From contig CAZHLJ010000005.1 of assembly GCA_964533215.1 (NCBI GenBank), forward strand, positions 62,001-126,000: a DNA stretch of 64,000 nt, in the 5' to 3' direction. Every line of letters starts with the position of its first letter. Within the stretch, counting starts at the first letter, position 1. The notes under the pieces are model-generated. The model ran no database searches. It worked only from the letters and a program-made list of their open reading frames with translations, and was not told where the DNA came from. A program made the translations under genes and the position numbers. Origin of the DNA: Bact-08 sp964533215. Lineage in GTDB: Bacteria; Bacteroidota; Bacteroidia; Bacteroidales; UBA932. Positions 1 through 8,328 of this stretch are shown piece after piece.

Positions 1-819
1 GAAATCAGTACCGCGACCTATACTAATATCTGTTCCTTCAAAAAGACACAGCAAAGGAAATAGCCTTACTGATTGATAATTTGGAAGACTTGGTGAAGGG
101 GTGACAGGTAGTTCATATCTTGTTTTATGAGTATAGTTTTCTAACTTGATAACTGTAAGATTACAAGTGTCTCCGTTATCCAGCCATCCTTCTCCGTTAA
201 TCATTTGTGCCAACTCTCCAATGGTGAGTCCATGTATCATGGCAACCTTGTGGTAGCTAATATCTGACTTAAATTTGTCATCTTTACGGACAGGCCCGTC
301 TACCTGTTCGCCGTTTGGATTAGGTCTGTCCAGAATCATTACTGGTCTGTTATTATCTGCGCATAATTGCATTACATTATGCATGCCCACAACATAAGTG
401 TAGAAACGAGCGCCTACATCTTGGATATCAAAAATCATAATATCAACCGAGCTTACAAGCGAATCTGCTTGATGATTTTCTCCATACAATGAGTATAACG
501 GTAATCCGGTTTGTTGATCGACGTCATTGTGTACATCTTCTCCTCTCTCTATTGTTCCTCGAAAACCATGTTCTGGGATAAAAGCAAACTTCAGGTCGAC
601 TCCGTTTTCCAAAAGTACATCAACCAGGTGCTTGTCTCCAACAATGGAGGTCTGATTTGCCATAATACCAACCTTTTTACCTTTTAAAATAGGTAGATAA
701 ACATCTAGGCGTTCAGCTCCAGTTATTACCCTTTCCTGAGATGAGACAGAGTGAGCTCCTTTACAACCCAAGGAAAATACACTAGTAATTACGGCAAGAA
801 TAATAATTAAATTTTGCAT
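1..819 (-). CDS. DUF1343 family lipoprotein (NamZ-type exo-beta-N-acetylmuramidase), 3' end outside window
   Basis: This is the first 273 codons of a gene running off the left edge, read from an ATG at 817-819. The N-terminus is a signal peptide ending in a lipobox (SLGC, Cys about residue 19), so a cell-envelope lipoprotein is expected. The body carries features of the DUF1343/YzbB family: VGIMANQTS, IPEHGFRG, FDIQDVGARFYTY, LDRPNPNG and, near the edge, FEGTDISIGRGT. Characterised family members (NamZ) release terminal N-acetylmuramic acid from peptidoglycan fragments, so cell-wall recycling is the likely role. The family call is seen in the sequence; the substrate is inferred from the family. 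The C-terminal third cannot be assessed. Confidence 0.88.
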   Translation of the reverse strand, partial: MQNLIIILAVITSVFSLGCKGAHSVSSQERVITGAERLDVYLPILKGKKVGIMANQTSIVGDKHLVDVLLENGVDLKFAFIPEHGFRGTIERGEDVHNDVDQQTGLPLYSLYGENHQADSLVSSVDIMIFDIQDVGARFYTYVVGMHNVMQLCADNNRPVMILDRPNPNGEQVDGPVRKDDKFKSDISYHKVAMIHGLTIGELAQMINGEGWLDNGDTCNLTVIKLENYTHKTRYELPVTPSPSLPNYQSVRLFPLLCLFEGTDISIGRGTDF

Positions 820-954
820 AGTTGCAATTGTTTAAATGGATTTATTATAGTACTCCCCGCTTTTCAACCTCTGGGTAAATTTAATAAAAAAGATTAATTA
901 GATTTTATTTGACACAACTACTATTCAATTTGACTCTCTGTTGTGCAAAAGACA

Positions 955-1000
955 TAAAAGAAAAACGCTGATAATCTGCTTTTAAGACTATTAGCGTTTT
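955..1000 (-). terminator. Intrinsic terminator after tRNA-Asp
   Basis: On the minus strand a 12-bp stem (arms 989-1000 and 962-973, one G-T pair) with a 15-nt loop is followed by a T-rich stretch. It lies directly 3' of the tRNA-Asp gene and fits a rho-independent terminator. Confidence 0.75.
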
Positions 1001-1006
1001 GTTTTG

Positions 1007-1080
1007 CGGTCTGGACGGGACTCGAACCCGCGACCCCATGCGTGACAGGCATGTATTCTAACCAACTGAACTACCAAACC
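1007..1080 (-). tRNA. tRNA-Asp (anticodon GTC)
   Basis: The minus strand folds as a full cloverleaf. The acceptor arms are GGTTTGG (1074-1080) and CCAGACC (1008-1014) with one G-T pair, the discriminator base is G (1007), the T-arm contains GTTCGAGTC, and the anticodon loop is CTGTCAC with anticodon GTC. The CCA end is not encoded: the next bases are CAA. It sits alone between a promoter and a terminator. Confidence 0.96.
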
Positions 1081-1099
1081 TTTTTCCCTTTTGGGACTG

Positions 1100-1130
1100 C
1101 AAAGATAGGGATGATTTTAATATTATCAAA
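1100..1130 (-). promoter_or_regulatory. Bacteroidota-type promoter for tRNA-Asp
   Basis: On the minus strand TTTG (1127-1130) is followed after 19 bp by TATCTTTG (1100-1107). This matches the primary sigma consensus of Bacteroidota (TTTG, 19-21 bp, TAnnTTTG) and lies about 20 bp before the tRNA 5' end. Confidence 0.75.
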
Positions 1131-1143
1131 TTTTTTGTAGTGT

Positions 1144-1689
1144 TTACTGCACTTTTTTTGAAAAAAAAGAGAAGTGAACGTTTCCATATTTCCTTTCTTT
1201 CAGAAAATATGGATTAGATTCAAAGCTGAAAGCAGCAGGATGTTCAAAAACGAGCATCCCATCTTCCTTAAAGATAGGGTATGAGAGTATTTTTTCAGGA
1301 ATGCTCCCAAAACCTGAAATATCATATGGCGGATCTGCAAATACGATATCATATTTTAGCGTACATATGCCAAGAAAATCGAAAACGTTATGGTGTACAA
1401 CCTGAATTGTTTTTGCCAATCCGAACTTTGCCGCCGTGCTTTTTATGAATGATGCGTGCATCGGGTTCATCTCTACAGCCGTAACAAAGTTGCATCCTCT
1501 CGAAGCAAACTCGAATGAGATACTGCCAGTGCCGGAAAAAAGGTCAAGTAATGAAATTTCAGTGAAATCGAATTGATTTGCAAGAATATTGAATAGTCCC
1601 TCTTTAGCAAAATCAGTAGTCGGCCTTGCCTTGTAGTTAATAGGAGGAGATATAAGTTTTCCTCTAAGATTGCCACCGATTATTCTCAT
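1144..1689 (-). CDS. rsmD: 16S rRNA (guanine(966)-N2)-methyltransferase RsmD
   Basis: A 181-residue class I SAM-dependent methyltransferase with the RsmD start (MRIIGGNLRGK) and the RPTTDFAKEGLFN region at about 22-34. The SAM-binding motif DLFSGTGSIS is at 49-58 and the catalytic DPPY at 119-122. RsmD methylates G966 of 16S rRNA during 30S maturation in the cytoplasm. The length is typical. It follows the DUF3822 gene with a 2-bp gap, so the two are probably co-transcribed, a pairing common in Bacteroidales. Confidence 0.95.
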   Translation of the reverse strand: MRIIGGNLRGKLISPPINYKARPTTDFAKEGLFNILANQFDFTEISLLDLFSGTGSISFEFASRGCNFVTAVEMNPMHASFIKSTAAKFGLAKTIQVVHHNVFDFLGICTLKYDIVFADPPYDISGFGSIPEKILSYPIFKEDGMLVFEHPAAFSFESNPYFLKERKYGNVHFSFFSKKVQ

Positions 1690-1691
1690 AT

Positions 1692-2504
1692 TCAGAGATT
1701 GAATGTTAATGAGGAATACTTAAGCTCATGATCAGGGGAGCCCAAAGGAATTTCTGGATTCCTGAAATACTTCACTCTTGAAAAGTATTTTGATATATCC
1801 ATAATCTCAAAATCCTTAAGATTTCCGCTGACAAAAACCGTTGTCTGTTCAGGGTTGAACTGAACCTGCTTCAGTACAAGAAACAGAAAATATAGCGCAG
1901 TATTGAATTGCATTGCAGAGAATGAGTTGCAGAATACAAGCCTTGGACCTTCGGCTGCGACAATGTGTACCATCCCCTTTTGATAGTGGAAGCATATCTT
2001 GTTGTAGTCCTTGAAAGTGGGCATCTCGGATATCATTGGGTAGATAGACGGGAATATTCTGAATGAAGGCTGTGCCTCTTTTATGCAATTGAGGAATGTG
2101 CTGTCAACCGCAAAAAGGATAATGATAGACTCGCTGGAGATTTCAACGGTGTCAATTTCATCCAGTTCGTCAATCTTATGAAGCTTGCTAAGCTGAAAAA
2201 GAGCCTCCTCAGGCTTGTAAAGATGCTTGGGGATCAGTGCGTATTTACATGTATCGTAAATGATGTTCACTTTTTCGAAGTTTGAAGATAGCAGAGGAAA
2301 AGAGTTGACAAGCCTGCTCGTATTCTTCAGGAAAAGATCATAATGTCCAATTTCATTGGAGAAATCCGATTGGTATAAAAAATGAAGCTTGTCGACAAGG
2401 TCGTTTACGACAGAAAAAGAAAATCCATTCGAGTCAGACTGAATGGATAACCTATAATCTTTTGTCATTTCCAGCTCCAGATGCTTATTGACAATAATCG
2501 GCAT
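1692..2504 (-). CDS. DUF3822 family protein
   Basis: A 270-residue cytoplasmic protein without a signal peptide or membrane segment. It resembles DUF3822, a Bacteroidota family of unknown function predicted to have an actin-like ATPase fold and usually encoded beside rsmD, as here. The visible central stretch FHYQKGMVHIVAAEGPRLVF and the C-terminal region reading VFVSGNLKD fit that fold, but no catalytic residue can be assigned. It is upstream of rsmD with a 2-bp gap. A near-consensus minus-strand promoter (TACTTTTG at 2530-2537) lies just before it. The function is unknown. Confidence 0.75.
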   Translation of the reverse strand: MPIIVNKHLELEMTKDYRLSIQSDSNGFSFSVVNDLVDKLHFLYQSDFSNEIGHYDLFLKNTSRLVNSFPLLSSNFEKVNIIYDTCKYALIPKHLYKPEEALFQLSKLHKIDELDEIDTVEISSESIIILFAVDSTFLNCIKEAQPSFRIFPSIYPMISEMPTFKDYNKICFHYQKGMVHIVAAEGPRLVFCNSFSAMQFNTALYFLFLVLKQVQFNPEQTTVFVSGNLKDFEIMDISKYFSRVKYFRNPEIPLGSPDHELKYSSLTFNL

Positions 2505-2570
2505 AATGATTTTTTTTCATATAATCACACAAAAGTAGGATAAATATTTAGACCAGGCAATATATTTTCC

Positions 2571-2578
2571 TATTTTTG
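2571..2578 (+). promoter_or_regulatory. Probable -7 promoter element for nrnA
   Basis: TATTTTTG matches TAnnTTTG and lies 16 bp before the nrnA ATG. The upstream element is only approximate (TTTAG at 2547-2551, 19 bp away). Confidence 0.5.
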
Positions 2579-2594
2579 TACCAATTATTTCACT

Positions 2595-3635
2595 ATGACA
2601 GATTATTTTAATAAAGAACTGATTCAGAAACTGTGCACTATTGTCTCCTCGGGGAAGAAGATCCTGATAGTTACACATACAAATCCTGATGGAGATGCAA
2701 TGGGATCTGTTACGGCAATGAAGAATTTTCTTCAGGCGAAAAAAAAGGAGTCACTTATTGTAATACCAAATAATTATCCTGAGTTCTTAAGTTTTCTTGA
2801 TCCGGATAGGAGCATTGCTATATATAAAAAAGACAAAGAGTATGTTGATGAATACTTGATGGATTGTGATCTTATAATAGCTTTGGATTTCAACCAATTG
2901 AAAAGGATAGACGAACTAGAGAGCTGCATAGGTGAATCGAAAGCGAAGAAAGTTCTGATTGATCACCATCCATGTCCCGAAGAGAATCAGTTCGATCTTG
3001 TAATTTCTACCACTGAGACATCTTCTACCTGTGAGCTCCTTTACTGGCTTTTAGTATCTGTTGAGGAGTGGCTTAATCCGGATAATCCATCAGCACTTAC
3101 TAATGCGACTGCAGATTCGCTTTATGTTGGTCTGATGACAGATACAAACAATTTTTCAAATTCAGTAAGCAGCAGTACCTTTAAAATGGCTTCCGGGCTT
3201 CTCGCTCTTGGTGTAGATAAAGAGAAGCTGCAGCACTATGTTTTTGGAGGATTTACGGAGTCCAGGATGCGTCTTCTTGGATATCTGCTTCAAAATAAGA
3301 TGAAAATACTCCATGAATATGGAGCGGGATTTATAATTCTCACTAAGGAGGAACAAAAGAAATTTGGCTTCAACGAAGGAGATTCTGAAGGGTTTGTCAA
3401 TATGCCTCTTAATATAAGAGGAGTCAGCATATCAGCTCTTTTTACCGAGAGCGATGATAATATTAGGGTCTCTCTTCGTTCGGTAGACGACTTCTCTGTA
3501 AATAGATTGGCAAGAAAATTTTTTAATGGTGGAGGGCATGAGAGAGCTGCCGGAGGCAAGCTTTTTATCCCGATAGAAGATGTCCCTGAATATTTTAAAA
3601 AGAGTCTCCAAAAAAGTTTTAACGATGAAATTTAA
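2595..3635 (+). CDS. nrnA: DHH-family phosphoesterase, NrnA-like oligoribonuclease/pAp phosphatase
   Basis: A 346-residue cytoplasmic phosphoesterase of the DHH/DHHA1 superfamily. Metal-binding motifs are HTNPDGDAMGS at 28-38, ALDFN at 96-100 and DHHP at 123-126; the DHHA1 substrate motif GGGHERAAGG is at 312-321. NrnA enzymes degrade 2-5-nt RNAs and dephosphorylate 3'-phosphoadenosine 5'-phosphate, taking the place of Orn in bacteria lacking it. The last 11 bp overlap the start of the next gene, an FKBP lipoprotein, suggesting coupling. The family call is firm; the exact substrate preference is inferred. Confidence 0.92.
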   Translation: MTDYFNKELIQKLCTIVSSGKKILIVTHTNPDGDAMGSVTAMKNFLQAKKKESLIVIPNNYPEFLSFLDPDRSIAIYKKDKEYVDEYLMDCDLIIALDFNQLKRIDELESCIGESKAKKVLIDHHPCPEENQFDLVISTTETSSTCELLYWLLVSVEEWLNPDNPSALTNATADSLYVGLMTDTNNFSNSVSSSTFKMASGLLALGVDKEKLQHYVFGGFTESRMRLLGYLLQNKMKILHEYGAGFIILTKEEQKKFGFNEGDSEGFVNMPLNIRGVSISALFTESDDNIRVSLRSVDDFSVNRLARKFFNGGGHERAAGGKLFIPIEDVPEYFKKSLQKSFNDEI

Positions 3636-4176
3636 TAAATTATATAAAGAGCTGAATTGGATTATCCCAATGTTACTAATGTCTGTTCTTATTGTCTGTT
3701 GTACAAAAGAGGATAGAAAAGTGCAAATTGCCACTCAGATAAAGGATATTGACGCCTATGCAAAGGCTGCAGTAAAATCGGGTAAAAATGTTGTTTTGAA
3801 TAATGGATCTACCAGAGTTATTATCACAGAGGGGGTCGGAGAATCTCTAATGGTTGGCGATTCTGTGTTTTTCGATTTTGCCGGATATATTTTCAAATCA
3901 GGATTAGGAAAATTATTTGAGACAAATGTGCCTTCAATTGCAAATGCTGCCGGAATAAATATTTATAACAGAGATTTTGATTACGGCAGGGGACTTGTAG
4001 GAAAGGGCTTGTTTGTCAGTGGGTTGGACCATGGGTTGTTGGGGGCTAAAAATGGAGAACACTCATACATAGTCTTTCCTGCAAGCCAGGGATTTGGCAA
4101 TAATGATGTAGGGTTGGTTCCAAAATTGTCTCCTCTGATTTTTGAGGTTTGGATAAAGGAGATAAAAAAGAATTAA
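3625..4176 (+). CDS. FKBP-type peptidyl-prolyl isomerase lipoprotein
   Basis: A 183-residue protein from the ATG at 3625. An in-frame start at 3580 would add 15 residues inside nrnA and spoil the signal peptide, so 3625 is preferred. A hydrophobic segment (about 11-26) ends at a Cys pair, suggesting a lipoprotein exposed in the periplasm. Residues about 70-183 form one FKBP domain: GDSVFFDFAGYIF, then SGLDHGLLGAKNGEHSYIVFPASQGFG and a closing strand LIFEVWIKEI. FKBPs catalyse proline cis-trans isomerisation and assist envelope protein folding. Related Bacteroidota lipoproteins include GldI, but no gliding genes are nearby. It overlaps the nrnA end and precedes a second FKBP lipoprotein. Confidence 0.85.
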   Translation: MKFNKLYKELNWIIPMLLMSVLIVCCTKEDRKVQIATQIKDIDAYAKAAVKSGKNVVLNNGSTRVIITEGVGESLMVGDSVFFDFAGYIFKSGLGKLFETNVPSIANAAGINIYNRDFDYGRGLVGKGLFVSGLDHGLLGAKNGEHSYIVFPASQGFGNNDVGLVPKLSPLIFEVWIKEIKKN

Positions 4177-4183
4177 ATTTTAC

Positions 4184-4191
4184 TAATTTTG
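4184..4191 (+). promoter_or_regulatory. Possible -7 promoter element before the second FKBP gene
   Basis: TAATTTTG matches TAnnTTTG and lies 37 bp before the ATG at 4229. No clear TTTG element is seen 19-21 bp upstream, so the call is tentative. Confidence 0.4.
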
Positions 4192-4228
4192 TACGGTTTT
4201 TGTAACATAGTTGAGAAAAATACATTTA

Positions 4229-5209
4229 ATGAATAAAATATTAAGATTCGGCACGCTGCTTTTTGCTTCGGTAGTTGTTTTTGCCTCTTGTGCCAAAGAG
4301 GAAACAGAGGGCTCAGATTCTATTGAAAAGAGAATTCTTGAAGCTCACATTAAAACCGTCTACAATAATAGCATCAAACCCACATCTTCCGGAATGTACG
4401 TTATCAATGAGGTCGTTGGTACTGGTGCACCTATAAAGAAGGTTTGCGGAGTATTTGTAAGATATTCAACGTTGGATCTTAAACATAATTATCTGTCAAC
4501 TACTTATGACAACATCGCCAAGAGATTAGGAGGGTATTCGGATACTACGTATTACGGGCCTAAGCTTATTATGATGGGGTATTACACAACTATCCGTGGA
4601 CTTGAGGAGGGCTTGATTAATATGAAAGAAGGTTCCAAGGCAAGGCTTATAATTCCTTCCTGGTTATCTGATTACAATTATTCCGGCAGTTCAAGGCAGA
4701 ACAGTGCCACAACCATATATGATATAGAGATTTTGAAAGTTGTCGATAGTATTCCTAAGTTCCAGGAAGACACACTAAAGGCTTTCAGTAAAAAATACTA
4801 TAAAGGTATCGATACACTGTCAACCGGCTTTTATCTCAAATCGCAGAAGGCAGGTATCGGAGACACTCTTAAGGTAGGAGCTTCTGTCTCTTTCTGGTAT
4901 GTAGGCAAGTTACTTGACGGATTTGTTTTTGATACAAACATAGAAGACACTGCAAGGAAATATAAGATTTACAGTTCGACCAAGAGCTACAAGGCATTGG
5001 AGGCTACTCTTACTGAAATAAGCAGCAGTGAAGGCACGATTATCAAAGGTATGACCAAGGCTTTGCTTAACATGAAGCATGGAGAAAAGGCTGTAACCTT
5101 CTTCGATTCCAGCTGGGGATATGGCTCTACTCAAAAGTCCTTTGGAGTTTACCAACCTTTGTTTTTTCAGATAGAAGTTGTTACAGACAATAATGATGAT
5201 AAAGACTAG
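4229..5209 (+). CDS. Tandem FKBP-type peptidyl-prolyl isomerase lipoprotein
   Basis: A 326-residue protein from the ATG at 4229; a TTG at 4211 in the same frame is less likely because it places a charged stretch before the signal peptide. The lipobox FASC marks a lipoprotein. Two FKBP-like units are visible: about 45-175, with GLEEGLINMKEGSKARLIIPSWL, and about 185-322, with VGASVSFWYVGKLLDGFVFDTN and GMTKALLNMKHGEKAVTFFDSSWGYG. This suggests a tandem-domain periplasmic folding factor. The first domain departs more from the FKBP consensus and may be non-catalytic. The YfcC-family carrier gene starts 4 bp downstream, so the two are probably one operon. Confidence 0.82.
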   Translation: MNKILRFGTLLFASVVVFASCAKEETEGSDSIEKRILEAHIKTVYNNSIKPTSSGMYVINEVVGTGAPIKKVCGVFVRYSTLDLKHNYLSTTYDNIAKRLGGYSDTTYYGPKLIMMGYYTTIRGLEEGLINMKEGSKARLIIPSWLSDYNYSGSSRQNSATTIYDIEILKVVDSIPKFQEDTLKAFSKKYYKGIDTLSTGFYLKSQKAGIGDTLKVGASVSFWYVGKLLDGFVFDTNIEDTARKYKIYSSTKSYKALEATLTEISSSEGTIIKGMTKALLNMKHGEKAVTFFDSSWGYGSTQKSFGVYQPLFFQIEVVTDNNDDKD

Positions 5210-5212
5210 TGC

Positions 5213-6820
5213 ATGGCGGCGCGTCTGAACAAGATTCCCCACACATTTGTTATTATCGGTTTTCTGATTCTGGTATGTGGAATTCTTACATGGATTGTCC
5301 CAGCAGGGCAGTTTGAACATGAAACTAAAGACGTAAACGGCGTTGCAAGGGATGTAATCGTCAATGATTCATACCATTTAGTTGAATCATCACCTCAGAC
5401 ATGGCAGATATTCGGCTCTTTACTTGAGGGCTTTAAAAGGCAGGCCGGTATAATTGCATTTGTTCTTATCATTGGAGGCGCGTTTCAGATAATGAACAGC
5501 AGCCGTGCTATAGATTTCGGGATATTGTCATTTCTGGAGAAGTCCGGTCATCTTGAAAAAAAGAGGCTTTTCAGGAAAATAGGGGTCAACAATATAATGA
5601 TAATATTGTCTATGACTATTTTCAGTCTCTTTGGGTCTATATTTGGAATGAGCGAGGAGACACTGGCTTTTGTTATTATATTTGTGCCTCTGGCAATCTC
5701 TATGGGGTATGACTCAATTACAGGATTGTTGATGGTCTATGTTGCTGCTCATGTTGGCTTCTCCGGGGCAACCTTCAACCCTTTTACCATAGGTATCGCG
5801 CAGGGTATGTCTGGTCTTCAACTTTTTTCCGGATTCGAATACAGACTTTTTGTATGGATTCTCCTCACTGCGGTTATAATAGTATTTACGTTGATCTATG
5901 CTGCTAAAGTGAAAAAGAACCCAAAGTTTTCTCCTATGTATGATTTGGACGAGTACTGGAGAAATCGTGAACGGGAAGCCGTAAAGATTGACTTTGCAAC
6001 CAAGACACCACTTTCTGCATGGGTCATATTCATAATAACTACAATTGTGCTTGCAGCTTTCTCTTTAGGGCATACGACTACTACGATCAGTCTAGCGGGG
6101 AGCAATCTGACCTTCGTTTGTATTCCTATATTAACAATATTGTTTGGTTTGATAGGTTTTTACACGCTTCGTAAATCGTATCTCTATTTTATACTAAACG
6201 TCCTTGCATTCACTATTATATTTCTGATAATTGGGGTACTAGGATATGGTTGGTATATTACTGAAATATCAGCTCTATTTCTGGCAATGGGAATAATTTC
6301 CGGAATTGCAATGGGATCAGAGGCAAATACTATTGCAAAGGAGTTTATTGCAGGTGCTAAGGACATACTTACTGCCGCCTTGATCGTAGGCCTTGCCGGT
6401 GGTATTATCCAAATTCTTACAGATGGAAAGATTATGGATACAATTCTTTATTCTCTCTCTTCCACAATGGAAGGCACAGGTAAGGGAGCAACAGTATCAA
6501 TCATGTACTTTATACAGACTTGTATAAATATATTTATTCCCTCAGGCTCCGCAAAGGCTGCTCTTACAATGCCTATCATGGCTCCATTCTCTGACGTAAT
6601 AGGCCTCTCAAGACAGGCTACAGTAATGGCATATCAGTTTGGGGATGGTTTTACAAATATGATAACACCTACATCGGCTGTCCTGATAGGCGCTCTTGGA
6701 ATTGCAAGAATTCCGTATGAGATCTGGATAAAATGGTTCTGGAAGATACTTCTTGTATTCATTCTGATTGGCGCACTACTGCTTATGCCTACAGTCTATA
6801 TGCAGCTTAATGGTTTCTGA
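5213..6820 (+). CDS. YfcC family (DcuC-like) membrane carrier
   Basis: A 535-residue polytopic inner-membrane protein with about 12-13 hydrophobic segments. The N-terminus (KIPHTFVIIGFLILVCGILT then WIVPAGQFE) is typical of the YfcC/DcuC family. Conserved blocks include GMSEETLAFVIIFVPLAISMGYD, GFSGATFNPFTIGIAQ and, near the C-terminus, FIPSGSAKAALTMPIMAPF and GFTNMITPTSAVLIG. Relatives transport C4-dicarboxylates or exchange basic amino acids such as arginine and ornithine; the substrate here cannot be read from the sequence. It begins 4 bp after the tandem FKBP gene and ends before a strong terminator. Confidence 0.85.
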   Translation: MAARLNKIPHTFVIIGFLILVCGILTWIVPAGQFEHETKDVNGVARDVIVNDSYHLVESSPQTWQIFGSLLEGFKRQAGIIAFVLIIGGAFQIMNSSRAIDFGILSFLEKSGHLEKKRLFRKIGVNNIMIILSMTIFSLFGSIFGMSEETLAFVIIFVPLAISMGYDSITGLLMVYVAAHVGFSGATFNPFTIGIAQGMSGLQLFSGFEYRLFVWILLTAVIIVFTLIYAAKVKKNPKFSPMYDLDEYWRNREREAVKIDFATKTPLSAWVIFIITTIVLAAFSLGHTTTTISLAGSNLTFVCIPILTILFGLIGFYTLRKSYLYFILNVLAFTIIFLIIGVLGYGWYITEISALFLAMGIISGIAMGSEANTIAKEFIAGAKDILTAALIVGLAGGIIQILTDGKIMDTILYSLSSTMEGTGKGATVSIMYFIQTCINIFIPSGSAKAALTMPIMAPFSDVIGLSRQATVMAYQFGDGFTNMITPTSAVLIGALGIARIPYEIWIKWFWKILLVFILIGALLLMPTVYMQLNGF

Positions 6821-6853
6821 TTTAAGATTCCATTATTCACATGGTATTAATAA

Positions 6854-6880
6854 GGGGCTGCCTATTTTTTAGACAGCCCC
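6854..6880. terminator. Bidirectional terminator between the YfcC-like gene and the CoA-transferase gene
   Basis: GGGGCTG (6854-6860) pairs with CAGCCCC (6874-6880) around a T-rich loop. It separates two convergent genes. The same GGGGCTG/CAGCCCC arms recur in the terminator at 57238. Confidence 0.7.
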
Positions 6881-6915
6881 ATGTTAATGAAGTGAATGCC
6901 AAGTGAACCTTCAGC

Positions 6916-8223
6916 TTATTTGGAAATAAAGTGGAAGTGAGGGCCAAATCTTTCGAATGCTGCCTGATCAAGGGCTGCACGATGATCCGGATGTGCCACG
7001 CTGGCTATCAGTTTTGCTCTCTCTTGAAGCGACTTTCCATAAAGATTTACTGCACCGTATTCTGTGACAAACCAGTGGATGTGGTTGCGAGTGGTTACAA
7101 CGCCAGCTCCAGGTGTCAATATAGGAGCTATTTTACTGATACCTTTATTGGTTACGGACGGCATTGCTATAATAGCCTTTCCTCCTTGTGACAACGATGC
7201 TCCATATATAAAGTCAATCTGTCCGCCTACGCCTGAATAGAACTTGGTGCCAATAGAATCGGCACAAACCTGTCCTGTAATATCTATCTGGAGGGCAGAG
7301 TTGATAGCTGTAACTTTAGGATTCTTTGCAATGATGAAAGGATCGTTTGTGTAACCCACATCCATCATCTTAACCATAGGATTGTCGTCGATAAAGTCGT
7401 AGCATGTCTGGGATCCCATTAGGAAAGTAGAAACCATCTTGCCTTTGTCTATAACTTTATTAGCTCCGTTGATTACACCTTTTTCTACAAGAGGAAGTAC
7501 TCCGTCAGCAAACATCTCGGTGTGAATTCCAAGATTCTTGTGATTCCCGAGCTGTGCCAGAACTGCATTTGGAATAGCACCTATACCCATTTGCAGACAA
7601 GCTCCATCTTCAATAAGATTTGCACAGTTTTTTCCGATTGCTGCCTCAATTTCTGTCGGCTCAGAGAAGTGAGCAGGCTCAAGAAGAGAATCGGCTTCAA
7701 CGAAATAGTCAATCATGCTTACCGGAATTATAGCATCACCCCAGGCTCTGGGTACGTTTTTGTTGACAACAGCTATAACGTGTTCTGCACACTCTATTGC
7801 AGCCAAGGTTGCATCTACGGATGTACCAAGAGATACAAAACCATGTTTGTCTGGGGTAGAAACCTGAATCATGGCAACATTGCAAGGAAGAGTTCCGCTT
7901 CTATATAATTTCTGGGTCTCACTCAAAAAAACAGGAATATAATCTGAATAACCTGCCTGAACGCTTTTGCGTACATTGCCGCCAACAAAGAATGCCTGAT
8001 GGAAGAAAATCCCTTCGTACTTTGCCTCGGTATATGGAGCCTCACCCTCTGTGTGAAGATGATGAATACGGACATCCCTCAATTCTCCTCTATCACCTCT
8101 GCGAACAAGAGCATCTATTAAAATTTTTGGAGCACTGGCTACGCTGCTGAAGTGGATATGATCCCCTGACTTCACAACCTTAACCGCTTCATCTGCGCTG
8201 ATAAACTTAAAATTTGTGTGCAT
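6916..8223 (-). CDS. Acetyl-CoA hydrolase/CoA-transferase family protein
   Basis: A 435-residue protein of the acetyl-CoA hydrolase/4-hydroxybutyrate CoA-transferase family. The predicted catalytic glutamate is Glu236 in HTEMFADG, preceded by QMGIGAIPNAVL; the C-terminal CoA-binding loop is GVGGQIDF at 331-338. Such enzymes move CoA between acetate and butyrate, propionate or succinate via a glutamyl-CoA thioester, conserving thioester energy in fermentation. The sequence favours transferase over simple hydrolase, but donor and acceptor cannot be fixed. It is monocistronic, convergent with the YfcC-like gene and divergent from the SAM hydroxide adenosyltransferase. Confidence 0.9.
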   Translation of the reverse strand: MHTNFKFISADEAVKVVKSGDHIHFSSVASAPKILIDALVRRGDRGELRDVRIHHLHTEGEAPYTEAKYEGIFFHQAFFVGGNVRKSVQAGYSDYIPVFLSETQKLYRSGTLPCNVAMIQVSTPDKHGFVSLGTSVDATLAAIECAEHVIAVVNKNVPRAWGDAIIPVSMIDYFVEADSLLEPAHFSEPTEIEAAIGKNCANLIEDGACLQMGIGAIPNAVLAQLGNHKNLGIHTEMFADGVLPLVEKGVINGANKVIDKGKMVSTFLMGSQTCYDFIDDNPMVKMMDVGYTNDPFIIAKNPKVTAINSALQIDITGQVCADSIGTKFYSGVGGQIDFIYGASLSQGGKAIIAMPSVTNKGISKIAPILTPGAGVVTTRNHIHWFVTEYGAVNLYGKSLQERAKLIASVAHPDHRAALDQAAFERFGPHFHFISK

Positions 8224-8300
8224 GATAAAATGTTAATATTTAGTATTTTTTTTAAATAAATCCATCTCTGAAAATGATCGGCAAATGTATGAATTTTTTC

Positions 8301-8308
8301 TATCTTTG
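8301..8308 (+). promoter_or_regulatory. -7 promoter element for the 8329-10639 operon
   Basis: TATCTTTG matches TAnnTTTG and lies 20 bp before the ATG at 8329. The upstream TTTG element is not obvious. Confidence 0.5.
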
Positions 8309-8328
8309 CCCAATATTAAGGCCTGTAG

